DNA of 17,313 nucleotides from Deltaproteobacteria bacterium (GTDB lineage Bacteria > Desulfobacterota > DSM-4660 > Desulfatiglandales > B25-G16), in assembly GCA_020348625.1 (NCBI GenBank), contig CP070752.1:1790244-1807556 (forward strand), in the 5' to 3' direction. Positions 1-7,153 of the stretch are shown piece by piece. Below the pieces are notes generated by a model. The model made no database searches and was not told where the DNA came from. It saw only the letters and a list, made by a program, of their open reading frames with translations. Position 1 is the first letter of the stretch. Every line of letters begins with the position of its first letter. The translations under genes were made by a program, and so were the position numbers.

Positions 1-2
1 AG

Positions 3-176
3 CATATTCAATTCAACGTGGTTAACGAAGAAACATTACGCGCTGCCCAGAAACAACCGGAAAAACACAAAGATCTACTCGTTCGGGTTGCCGGCTACAG
101 CGCCTATTTCATCCAGCTGGGAAAAGCCATGCAGGAAGAGATCATCAAACGGACGGAGCATGAAAAAGCAGTGTAA
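3..176 (+). CDS. Glycyl radical enzyme, C-terminal 57 codons (5' end outside window)
   Basis: Translating from base 3 gives an open frame to TAA at 174-176. It contains the glycyl radical loop [10 protein letters not shown], in which the Gly carries the stable radical after activation, followed by the family tail [17 protein letters not shown]. Upstream of it is [13 protein letters not shown], the FNV segment that precedes the Gly loop in PFL2/glycerol-dehydratase-type enzymes. The catalytic Cys loop is outside the window, so the substrate class cannot be judged. The tail closely resembles that of the intact GRE at 4659-7049. The stop codon overlaps the start of the activating-enzyme gene by one base, as expected for a translationally coupled enzyme/activase pair. 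Confidence 0.93.
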   Translation, partial: HIQFNVVNEETLRAAQKQPEKHKDLLVRVAGYSAYFIQLGKAMQEEIIKRTEHEKAV

Positions 177-1099
177 TGAGGCCTGAACAGACCCAGGGAA
201 AGATCTTTAATATCCAGCATTACTCGATTCACGACGGTCCTGGCATTCGGACAACGGTATTTTTCATGGGTTGCCCGTTACGATGTTTGTGGTGCCAAAA
301 CCCCGAATCTCAGGGTTTTCAGCCCGCCATCTTTTTCGTAGGTGAAAAGTGCGTGGGGTGTGGTCAATGTGTTGAAGCGTGTCCTGAGGGAGCGATCCAG
401 GTCATCGAGGGCAAATCGAAGACCAATCGGGACCAGTGCAAGGGCCATGGGAATTGTGTTGAAGTCTGTCCTAATGATGCCCGCAGCCTCATGGGCCGAA
501 ACGCGACAGCCGGTGGGGTTTTCGAGGCTGTCAACTCCGATGCCATTTTCTACAAAAACTCGGGTGGAGGGGTCACCATTTCCGGCGGCGATCCGGTTGC
601 CCAACCCGATTTTGCCATCAGCATCCTAAAACTGTGCCGGGAAGCCGGCATACATACGGCTATCGAGACGTGCGGCTTCGCCAAATGGGACATCTTGAAA
701 GCGATTTTGGACTATACCGATCTCGTCTTGTATGACATCAAGCATATGGATGCGGCCATACACAAAAAGTATACAGCTGTTTCCAATGAGCTTATCCTGG
801 ACAACGCAAAGAGAATACGTGCGGAACTCAAGCTTCCTATGCTCGCGCGATTACCTATTATACCGGGATATAACGATTCGTTGGAGAACTTGGAATCAGC
901 GGCTCGATTCATTGCCCATGAACTGGGTAACGAAGCTAAAGTTCATCTTCTGCCTTACCACAGACTCGGAGAAACTAAATATGAGAGGATGGAAATAAAT
1001 GAGGGATGCATTCATATTGAACCTCCCAGCGATGAACGAATGGAAGAGCTCAAGAAAATGTTTGAATCGTTTGGTCTGACTGTTATCATTGGAGGATGA
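176..1099 (+). CDS. Glycyl radical enzyme activating protein (radical SAM, ferredoxin insert)
   Basis: This 307-aa protein would use S-adenosylmethionine and a [4Fe-4S] cluster to install the glycyl radical on a partner GRE in the cytoplasm. The signature DGPGIRTTVFF is followed by the radical-SAM motif C33-x3-C37-x2-C40. A ferredoxin-like insertion follows, with one full cluster motif (C59, C62, C65, C69). The second motif has Cys88, Cys94 and Cys98, with His91 where many activases have a fourth Cys. The SAM-binding GGE motif is GGD here (SGGDP, residues 136-140). Length is normal for insert-containing activases. The ATG overlaps the stop of the preceding GRE (TAATG), which fixes the start and implies that GRE is its cognate partner. 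It is the only activase gene in the window, so it may also serve the - strand GREs; that is inference. Confidence 0.95.
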   Translation: MRPEQTQGKIFNIQHYSIHDGPGIRTTVFFMGCPLRCLWCQNPESQGFQPAIFFVGEKCVGCGQCVEACPEGAIQVIEGKSKTNRDQCKGHGNCVEVCPNDARSLMGRNATAGGVFEAVNSDAIFYKNSGGGVTISGGDPVAQPDFAISILKLCREAGIHTAIETCGFAKWDILKAILDYTDLVLYDIKHMDAAIHKKYTAVSNELILDNAKRIRAELKLPMLARLPIIPGYNDSLENLESAARFIAHELGNEAKVHLLPYHRLGETKYERMEINEGCIHIEPPSDERMEELKKMFESFGLTVIIGG

Positions 1100-1409
1100 G
1101 GTAGAAAGATTTCCCCGGGAGATGGATTCCTTCAGCAAACCCATTGGCATTATGCATTCATTATTTTAAAGAATTGGCGTTATTAACAGGCAAAAGTTGT
1201 TTCCGAAAGGAAAGCTAACCCCAAAAGCAACGTCTGCTGAGAAGGGAGGTGAACAATATTCAGCAACGTGCCTTGGCGAATGATCTGATAACCCTCATTG
1301 GTAATCAAACTACACCCTCCGTCTGTGGTGTAATGAGTCGCTAGATTGAGATATTTTCTCAGAGATAGTTCAAGAACCAAACGAATGAATCAGCGAAGGG
1401 AGAAGGAAA
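1100..1409. other. 310-base gap between activase and TRAP genes; possible structured leader
   Basis: No credible protein gene is visible here. It holds a small hairpin with a GNRA loop (TTTCC-GAAA-GGAAA, 1200-1213), a pair of direct repeats AGCAACGT (1226-1233 and 1262-1269), a strong ribosome-binding-like stretch AGGGAGGTGA (1243-1252), and an inverted repeat TACACC/GGTGTA (1311-1316 and 1327-1332). The only frame behind the ribosome-binding-like stretch is a 31-codon GTG frame (from 1249). The features could form a leader of the TRAP operon or a regulator-binding region. I do not recognise a known riboswitch, and I see no convincing promoter or terminator. Confidence 0.4.
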
Positions 1410-2462
1410 ATGAGAAGACTATGCAATTATCTAGTCCCGTTTATTCTGGGGACCTTGGTAGTCCTGGGGTTGACGCTTGGCGCCAGCGTAAATGTGGCCC
1501 AGGCGGCAGACACTATCAATCTATCCTTTGGTGGTATTTGGCCACCGACTCATCCAATGTCTGAAGCCACGAAACTATGGATTCAAAAGATAGAAAAGGA
1601 AACACAGGGGCGAGTGAAAATCAAGCCTTTCTGGGCCGGCGCGCTGTATAAGCCGAGGCAATCTGCCTTGGAGCTGGCCAAGGGTGTGGCTGATATCGGC
1701 GATGTATCCGGCTCCTATGCCCCCACGGGATTCGACTTTGAAAAATCCATGCGAATGATTTTCTGGGGCGTTAACGACAGACACCTTGCCCGCAAGGTGT
1801 ATTATGAGGTAATGGCCAAGTACCCTCAACTTGTAAAGGAGTTTACCGACGCCGGCATAAAGGTCATGGCCTATGCAGGTATCCCTCCCTACCAGTTGCT
1901 TCTTGCCAATAGGCGTATCAGCAAGGCAGATGATTTCAAGGGCCTGTCTGCGAAAGCCACCGGGGACCTTGCCAGGCTGATCACAAGACTCGGTGGAGAG
2001 GGTATCAATATGCCCATGAGCGAAACCTACACGGCCCTGCAGAAAAACACTATTGATGCTGCTGTTGCTCCATTTGAGACTATGAAGACATTCAGGTTCG
2101 CAGAGGTGGTCAAGTACGCCCTTGAGGTAAATCTCGCCTCCGCGCCGGCTGGGCATTGGGGCTTTAGCCTCAAGTCCTGGAACAAACTGCCTAAGGATAT
2201 CCAAAAGGTATTCGAAGACAATATCGAATGGTTTGGGCTGAAAGTGGAGGAGTTGGTCTTTCCCGGTGAAGAATTAGCCATCAAACTGGCCAAAGAGCAC
2301 GGCGTAGAGTTTATCAAACTCCCACCAGCAGAATTGGAAAAAGTCTATGCCGAGGCTGACAAAGTAATACTTGAGCGGATGGCGGATCTGGACAAAAAAG
2401 GACTGGATGGCACTGCTGTCTACAAAGACATTAGGCGCCTCATCAAGGAGTACAGCAAATAA
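1410..2462 (+). CDS. dctP: TRAP transporter solute-binding protein (DctP family)
   Basis: This 350-aa periplasmic binding protein captures a small organic anion and delivers it to the DctQM permease. A Sec signal peptide is clear: basic MRRLCNY, a hydrophobic stretch to about residue 27, then a VAQA/AD cleavage site near residue 32. The mature part has DctP-family features: FGGIWPPTHPMSEATKLW near the start, GIKVMAYAGIPPYQLLLANR, and the DDFKGL segment around 175-179. In this family the segment normally continues with a conserved Arg that clamps the substrate carboxylate. Here the aligned residue is Lys182 (GLSAKATG). The start is supported by a purine-rich AGGGAGAAGG just upstream. It heads a dctP-dctQ-dctM operon. 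The ligand is unknown; carboxylate or sulfonate is a guess from the family and the neighbouring GREs. Confidence 0.95.
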   Translation: MRRLCNYLVPFILGTLVVLGLTLGASVNVAQAADTINLSFGGIWPPTHPMSEATKLWIQKIEKETQGRVKIKPFWAGALYKPRQSALELAKGVADIGDVSGSYAPTGFDFEKSMRMIFWGVNDRHLARKVYYEVMAKYPQLVKEFTDAGIKVMAYAGIPPYQLLLANRRISKADDFKGLSAKATGDLARLITRLGGEGINMPMSETYTALQKNTIDAAVAPFETMKTFRFAEVVKYALEVNLASAPAGHWGFSLKSWNKLPKDIQKVFEDNIEWFGLKVEELVFPGEELAIKLAKEHGVEFIKLPPAELEKVYAEADKVILERMADLDKKGLDGTAVYKDIRRLIKEYSK

Positions 2463-2488
2463 CTAAGCCGGTGTTTCAAAGCATAAAG

Positions 2489-2522
2489 AAGAAATAGGGG
2501 GTTGTTCAATCCCCTATTTCTT
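2489..2522 (+). terminator. Strong intra-operon hairpin between dctP and dctQ
   Basis: A perfect 12-bp inverted repeat (AAGAAATAGGGG at 2489-2500, CCCCTATTTCTT at 2511-2522) encloses a 10-base loop. Flanking AAGCA and TGCTT could extend it. A run of six Ts follows about ten bases later (2533-2538), too far for a classical intrinsic terminator. It lies right after the binding-protein gene and before the permease genes. That is where an attenuator or mRNA-stabilising hairpin would give more binding protein than permease. Confidence 0.7.
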
Positions 2523-2562
2523 GTGCTTAACCTTTTTTCAAAGCCAATACTATGGGGAAAAT

Positions 2563-3045
2563 ATGAATGTCTTAAGCGACATGCTCCAACGCATAACGAA
2601 AGTAGGCACAATAATAGGTGGAATTTTCTTGATAGTAGGAATGCTGCTCCTCATAAGCAACATTTTTGGTAGATTTGCACATTTTGTCATTCCAGGGAGC
2701 TATGAGTTATTCGAGCTCATCATGGTGGTTCCGGTGGCCACTGCGCTGGTTTACACCGCCATGAAAAAAGGTCATGTCATAGTCCATCTCGTCGTCTCCC
2801 GTTTTCCCTCGAGGCTTAACGCTGCAGCCGAGATACTAGCATGTTTGGTCAGCCTCTCCATTTGGGCTCTGATTGCCTGGGCCGGTCTGCAGTTGATCTT
2901 TGAAACCGGCCTGCAGGAGGTCTCTGAAACCCTTGATATTCCTTACTTGCCTTTCCGTGTTGTATGGATTTTATGCTTATTTCTTTTCTGTCTGACCTAT
3001 CTTGTAGATCTATTCCGGGCATTCAGGAGGTTTTTAGATAGATGA
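2563..3045 (+). CDS. dctQ: TRAP transporter small membrane subunit (DctQ family)
   Basis: This is the small integral-membrane subunit that pairs with DctM, about 160 aa. Four hydrophobic segments are visible: about residues 13-36, 47-66, 84-108 and 127-148. Between the first two is the family motif GSYELFELIMVVPVATAL, followed by the basic stretch MKKGHVIVHLVVSRFPSRL typical of DctQ. I chose the ATG at 2563 because GGGGAAAAT precedes it and the protein then has normal family length. The open frame can be extended upstream to a TTG at 2521, but that would start inside the hairpin stem. The gene ends in an ATGA overlap with dctM. Confidence 0.92.
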   Translation: MNVLSDMLQRITKVGTIIGGIFLIVGMLLLISNIFGRFAHFVIPGSYELFELIMVVPVATALVYTAMKKGHVIVHLVVSRFPSRLNAAAEILACLVSLSIWALIAWAGLQLIFETGLQEVSETLDIPYLPFRVVWILCLFLFCLTYLVDLFRAFRRFLDR

Positions 3046-4349
3046 GCCCCGTACTTATCGGCATTATCGGTTTTATCCTGCTTTTTGCACTGTTGGCCTT
3101 TGGCGTCCCAATCGGTGCTGGAATGGCATTGATGGGTTTTCTGGGATTTTGGTACCTGGTCTCTGATGTGGCTTCCTTCACTAAACTAGCTATTGTTCCA
3201 TTCGATACTGCCTCATCTTACTCCCTGGCTGTGTTGCCCCTGTTCATTTTCATGGCCCAGGTGGTTTTTGTCAGCGGAATGGGCCGTGATTTGTTCAATC
3301 TGGCCTCCAAGTGGTTGGGGCACAAAAGAGGAGGTGTTGCCATGGCGGCCGTTGCAGGTTCCGCAATCTTCGCAGCAGTCTCGGCCTCCAGCATTGCTAC
3401 GGCAACTACCATGGGCCTGGTTGCCATACCCGAGATGAAGCGGCTCAAATACAATTCCTCCTTGGCCACTGGTGCCGTGGCTGCGGGTGGGACCATGGGT
3501 GTTTTGATCCCGCCGAGCGGCGCGCTCATCATTTACGGTATACTTACCGAAACTTCTATCGGCAAGCTATTCGCGGCTGGCATCATTCCAGGGATACTCG
3601 AAGCCCTCTTCTATATCGTTGTGATTGTCATCATGTGTGCGTTGAAACCCGAATTCGGTCCGCGTGCAGAAAGAACCCTCTTTCGGGAAAAGATAAAGGC
3701 CCTGGGCAGTTGCGGGGAGATTGTGGCGCTCATCATCTTCGTGCTCGCCGGCCTTATCATCGGGTGGTTTACTCCCACCGAGGCCGGCGCGGTAGGGGCT
3801 TTCGGGGCGATCATCTTGTGCACGCTAAGGCGTAGGCTGTCATGGGAGGGTTTCAAAACCGCCGTAGTAGAGACGCTAAAGACAACGGGCATGATTTACG
3901 GAATACTGATCGGCGCCATGATCTTCAACTTCTTTGTTGCCGCTACAACGATCCCTTACGTACTCTCGGACTTAATCGGAGGAATGCCCCTGCCGCCGAT
4001 GGCGATTCTCGTCATGGTATTGGTGCTTTACTTCTTTCTCGGTTGTTTTCTGGATGTAGCGGCAATGACGGTGCTCACGATACCTATCTTTTTTCCGCTG
4101 GTGGTCAGCCTTGGATTCAATCCCATATGGTTCGGCATTGTGTTTATCAGGATGGCTGAGATAGCCATGATCACGCCGCCCATAGGCATGAACACATTTG
4201 TAATTGCCGGGGTTGTCAAGGACATGGGTATTGAAATGGAGACGGTATGGAAAGGCATTTTCCCATTTCTTGTGGCTGATTTTTTTCATGTGACCTTGCT
4301 CATCCTTGTTCCATCCCTTTCTTTATTGCTGGTGAAAGTGATGATGTAA
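3042..4349 (+). CDS. dctM: TRAP transporter large membrane subunit (DctM family)
   Basis: This 435-aa protein is the transport subunit, a sodium-driven importer in the cytoplasmic membrane with about a dozen hydrophobic segments. Family hallmarks are visible in order: GVPIGAGMAL (21-30), PLFIFM (66-71), the Ala/Ser-rich GSAIFAAVSASSIATATTMG (106-125), GGTMGVLIPPSG (149-160), and a C-terminal repeat-half equivalent, RMAEIAMITPPIGMN. The start overlaps the dctQ stop (ATGA), with AGGAGG at 3025-3030 as ribosome-binding site, so the two subunits are translationally coupled. Nothing looks broken. An imperfect hairpin follows the stop at 4360-4393. Confidence 0.96.
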   Translation: MSPVLIGIIGFILLFALLAFGVPIGAGMALMGFLGFWYLVSDVASFTKLAIVPFDTASSYSLAVLPLFIFMAQVVFVSGMGRDLFNLASKWLGHKRGGVAMAAVAGSAIFAAVSASSIATATTMGLVAIPEMKRLKYNSSLATGAVAAGGTMGVLIPPSGALIIYGILTETSIGKLFAAGIIPGILEALFYIVVIVIMCALKPEFGPRAERTLFREKIKALGSCGEIVALIIFVLAGLIIGWFTPTEAGAVGAFGAIILCTLRRRLSWEGFKTAVVETLKTTGMIYGILIGAMIFNFFVAATTIPYVLSDLIGGMPLPPMAILVMVLVLYFFLGCFLDVAAMTVLTIPIFFPLVVSLGFNPIWFGIVFIRMAEIAMITPPIGMNTFVIAGVVKDMGIEMETVWKGIFPFLVADFFHVTLLILVPSLSLLLVKVMM

Positions 4350-4359
4350 GAGACTCTCC

Positions 4360-4393
4360 AGACCAAATTCCATGACCATATGGATTCAGGTCT
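4360..4393 (+). terminator. Imperfect 3' hairpin after dctM
   Basis: AGACC (4360-4364) pairs with GGTCT (4389-4393) and TCCAT (4369-4373) pairs with ATGGA (4380-4384). A symmetric 4/4 internal loop separates the stems and a six-base loop caps them. There is no T-tract after it, so it may stabilise the 3' end rather than terminate transcription. Confidence 0.35.
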
Positions 4394-4427
4394 ACGGCAA
4401 GATTGACATTTCACGTCTAGATCGCTT

Positions 4428-4526
4428 ATGAATTCTTACTTAGGGGTTACCCGGCGATTGGCAAGCTATATCAATCAACTGTGCAAGGCCATGACGGTCA
4501 CCGAGGTGACCCGCCATTTCCGTTAG
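4428..4526 (+). pseudogene. ISL3-family transposase fragment
   Basis: One frame reads VTRRLASYINQLCKAMTVTE followed by VTRHFR and a TAG at 4524-4526. This resembles the segment of ISL3-family transposases between the N-terminal zinc ribbon and the HTH, with the pattern R-R-L-x-x-Y-I-x-x-L-C-x-x-M-T-V-x-x-V-x-x-H-F. Only about 30 residues survive; the zinc ribbon and the DDE domain are absent. No terminal inverted repeats were recognised nearby. It marks an old insertion between the TRAP operon and the GRE array. The family call rests on pattern memory, not on a search. Confidence 0.5.
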
Positions 4527-4584
4527 AAAAAAGGTCGTTCATATATCAGGGCCGGCATGGATGGAATAATGCTAAATGTTAAGA

Positions 4585-4603
4585 ATGACGCCTTTAACGT
4601 CAT
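4585..4603 (-). terminator. Possible weak terminator downstream of the GRE array
   Basis: A 6-bp perfect inverted repeat (ATGACG / CGTCAT) has a 7-base loop. Read on the - strand it is followed by the moderately T-rich TCTTAACATTT, about 55 bases past the GRE1 stop. The stem is short, so this is only a candidate. Confidence 0.3.
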
Positions 4604-4658
4604 CAATTTGCATCAAACCAATACCTCGGATCATTCTGTCTGGCTATTTCAGTCACCT

Positions 4659-7049
4659 TCAGGCAGCGTTTTCGTGTTCCGTTCGCCCTATCACTTCATC
4701 CTGTATTACCTTACCTAGCTGAACAAAATAAGCACTGTAACCCGCTACCCTCACAACGAGATCTTTGTGCCGGTCAGGGTGTATTTGAGCATCCAACATC
4801 GTTTGCCTGTTGACGACATTGAACTGGACATGTTTTCCGCCATTAGCGAAGTAGGTCTTGATCAGGGCCGAAAGCTTCCTCAGATCATCTTCGGTTTTCA
4901 ATGCCGACGGATGAAATTTCATGTTAAGAAGGGTGGCTTGATAATCATCTTGATCTATCTTCATGGCGCTCTTTATTACGGCCGTAGGGCCGTGGGCATC
5001 CATGCCTCTCATAGGAGACATACTCCCGTCTGCGAGGACCCCCCCTGCGTACCTCCCGTCCGGGGTAGCGCCCGTGACGGTCCCTCCAGGCCACTGAGCG
5101 GAAATGGAGATGGCCGCAGGCTTGTGTGTTCCTCCCAGAGCGCTTGCAAATGTGGCGGTCGTATGGGCCCAAAACTTGTAAAGCTCTTTTGCTATCTCAT
5201 CCACGTAGTCATCGTTGTTGCCGAACTTGGGAGCGCCCAGACAAAGCTTCCTTATTTCCTCATAACCCTCCCAATTTGAGTCTAGGGCCTTTTTCAGCTG
5301 CTTCATAGTGATTTTCTTTTCATCGAACACGAGCTTCTTGACGGCAGCCAGAGAATCCGCCACGTTGATCATTCCTACCGCATTAAGCACCGCCCCGTTT
5401 TCAAAGGGAAAGGATCGTTCGAACATATGTTTTCCGGTCTTTATTGCGCCATCCATAAGAGCTGATTCAAAGGGGTATGGCAAGGCCTCTCCCTTGAGCC
5501 GCATAAAGATGTTATCGTATTCGGCGACCATCTCCATGAAATAGGCAAGCTGCTTTTTGAAGGCGGCGAAAAAATCTTCAAACGTTTCAAAAGCTTCGAT
5601 ATCTCCTGTTGCAGGACCGATTTGTTTCCCTGTTCTCGGTTCCGTGCCGTTGTGCAGGAAAAAGTCGAATATCAACGGCACCACCGTCATGCAATAGGCA
5701 TGGATGCGCGACTCGCCCGGAAGGGCGGTATCAAGACACCCGGCCAGAGCATAATCTCTGGCTTTTTCAAGGGGTACGCCGTGGCTTAGAAGAAAAGCAA
5801 TATAGGAATGGTCGCCGACAAATGCAGGTAGGCCGATACCCGTTCTCACAACGTCGAGGGCCTTTACCATGAACTCCTCAGGAGTGTTCTCATGGACGCG
5901 GACAGTGATTGTGTGATGGGGGGTGGGACACCTCTTCGCAGCATCCAGGATCAGATAAGAGAGCCTATTGACGGCGTCCTTGCCCTCGGCGGTTTGCCCT
6001 CCGATCACCATGTTGTGCCACTTTGCCATGCCTGCATTCTTCTCTCTCTGTTGCACGCGGCTTGCAGAAAAGCTGAGCTCCATGTCTTTGATACGAAGGC
6101 ATTCCAACAGTTCAACCACCTCTTCATCGGTTACCTTCCCCTTTTTGACGTCATTCTCATAAAAAAGATACATGAACTGGTCGAATCTGCCAAGTGATGC
6201 AGTTGGGTTCGGGTTGATTGCAAGGAAGGTAAACCAGAAGGACTGCATGGCTTCGTGGAAACTTCTTGCTGGATGGGCTGGCACCCATCTGCACGTCTCA
6301 GCTATCCTCTCGAGTTCTTTTTTCCGAACCGGATCGCGCTCCTTGGATGCCAATTCCTTGGCAAGCACTGCAAACCTCTCGGCAAAGCGAATGAGGCCCT
6401 CACAGACAATAATAACCGCCTTTAGAAAACGGGCCTTGTTCACCGAATCCCCATCTGCGAATCTCAATTCGCTTAACGCCTTCCGAGCATTCGCGATGAT
6501 AGAGGAAAGACCGTTGTACAGGACTTCTTCAAACCTCACCGAGAGCAGACAAAGATTTGAGGCGATCCCCATGCCGTTGCCGCCGAAGCCTCCCCACCCT
6601 TTTTCCCGATCGACCCAGGGCGGCAGGGTTACCCCCGACTGCATAAACGGCCAGAGCCGTTCATCGTCGAACATTCTGCCCGCCCTAAAGGCGAATGTCC
6701 TGGATTTCCAATATTCGTTCATCTCCCTGATCTGTGCCTTATCTTCCTCGGAAATAATAAAGCACTCCGTCTCAAGTCCAGCCAGATCTTCCATGGGCCA
6801 TATGCCGTCACCCCAGGCCATTTCAACCCCAATGGGCTGGCTTGCAGCATTTCCCACGATGAGTTCGCCCTCTTCAATAGATATGGGTATCTGGTCGAAG
6901 ATGCGTGCCTGGGCTTCGGCCTGCCGAATGGCCGAATCTTCACCCTCCGTTTCCTTGTAGGACTCGGTAACCAACCGGCTTCTCTCAACAAGAAGCGGTA
7001 TCACTTCGATGTTGAGGCGTTCCTTCAACTTCTTGATTCTCTGGTTCAT
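4659..7049 (-). CDS. Glycyl radical enzyme, PFL2/glycerol-dehydratase-like (GRE1)
   Basis: This intact 796-aa GRE is of the length usual for the PFL2/dehydratase/decarboxylase branch. The active-site loop is AGCLDTALPGES, with the thiyl-radical Cys438 and Asp440 two residues later. The glycyl radical loop is [10 protein letters not shown], Gly770. Other family landmarks: FDQFMYLFYE, PTPHHTITVRVHENTPEE, GLPAFVGDHSYI, TGATPDGRYAGG and TLLNMKFHPSAL. Characterised choline, glycerol, propanediol and 4-hydroxyphenylacetate enzymes have Glu at the Asp position, so substrate transfer by homology is unsafe. I chose the ATG at 7049 because GGGAGG precedes it by about 5 bases and the N-terminus MNQRIKKLKERL matches its paralogues; the frame stays open upstream to 7145. 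It is the last gene of the - strand array, 104 bases after GRE2, and probably co-transcribed with it. Confidence 0.94.
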   Translation of the reverse strand: MNQRIKKLKERLNIEVIPLLVERSRLVTESYKETEGEDSAIRQAEAQARIFDQIPISIEEGELIVGNAASQPIGVEMAWGDGIWPMEDLAGLETECFIISEEDKAQIREMNEYWKSRTFAFRAGRMFDDERLWPFMQSGVTLPPWVDREKGWGGFGGNGMGIASNLCLLSVRFEEVLYNGLSSIIANARKALSELRFADGDSVNKARFLKAVIIVCEGLIRFAERFAVLAKELASKERDPVRKKELERIAETCRWVPAHPARSFHEAMQSFWFTFLAINPNPTASLGRFDQFMYLFYENDVKKGKVTDEEVVELLECLRIKDMELSFSASRVQQREKNAGMAKWHNMVIGGQTAEGKDAVNRLSYLILDAAKRCPTPHHTITVRVHENTPEEFMVKALDVVRTGIGLPAFVGDHSYIAFLLSHGVPLEKARDYALAGCLDTALPGESRIHAYCMTVVPLIFDFFLHNGTEPRTGKQIGPATGDIEAFETFEDFFAAFKKQLAYFMEMVAEYDNIFMRLKGEALPYPFESALMDGAIKTGKHMFERSFPFENGAVLNAVGMINVADSLAAVKKLVFDEKKITMKQLKKALDSNWEGYEEIRKLCLGAPKFGNNDDYVDEIAKELYKFWAHTTATFASALGGTHKPAAISISAQWPGGTVTGATPDGRYAGGVLADGSMSPMRGMDAHGPTAVIKSAMKIDQDDYQATLLNMKFHPSALKTEDDLRKLSALIKTYFANGGKHVQFNVVNRQTMLDAQIHPDRHKDLVVRVAGYSAYFVQLGKVIQDEVIGRTEHENAA

Positions 7050-7153
7050 GATACCTCCCGATATCAATGGCCTTTGTGTCAAGCTAAGTACTTCACGCTG
7101 AAAATTTACCGGGCCTCCTTCAATTAAATCGGAGAACAACCACATATTAGAAG

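Larger units (their letters stand above)
4350..4658. other. 309-base convergent intergenic region with transposase remnant
   Basis: This gap lies between the 3' ends of dctM (+ strand) and GRE1 (- strand). It contains the post-dctM hairpin, an ISL3-type transposase fragment (4428-4526) and a small inverted repeat (4585-4603). I see no intact gene. Confidence 0.6.

Noticed and set aside
1143..1171. Promoter TTGGCA-17-TAAAGA upstream of dctP
   Set aside because: The -10 box matches only three of six consensus bases, too weak to call.
1249..1344. 31-codon GTG frame behind the AGGGAGGTGA stretch
   Set aside because: The start overlaps the ribosome-binding stretch itself and the peptide has no recognisable feature; kept only as part of the leader observation.
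1183..1380. 65-codon - strand open frame between activase and dctP
   Set aside because: No ribosome-binding site or recognisable domain; it overlaps the repeats of the presumed leader and looks like chance.
7050..7145. N-terminal extension of GRE1 to an ATG at 7145
   Set aside because: The extra 32 residues have no family counterpart, and a good ribosome-binding site sits right before the ATG at 7049.
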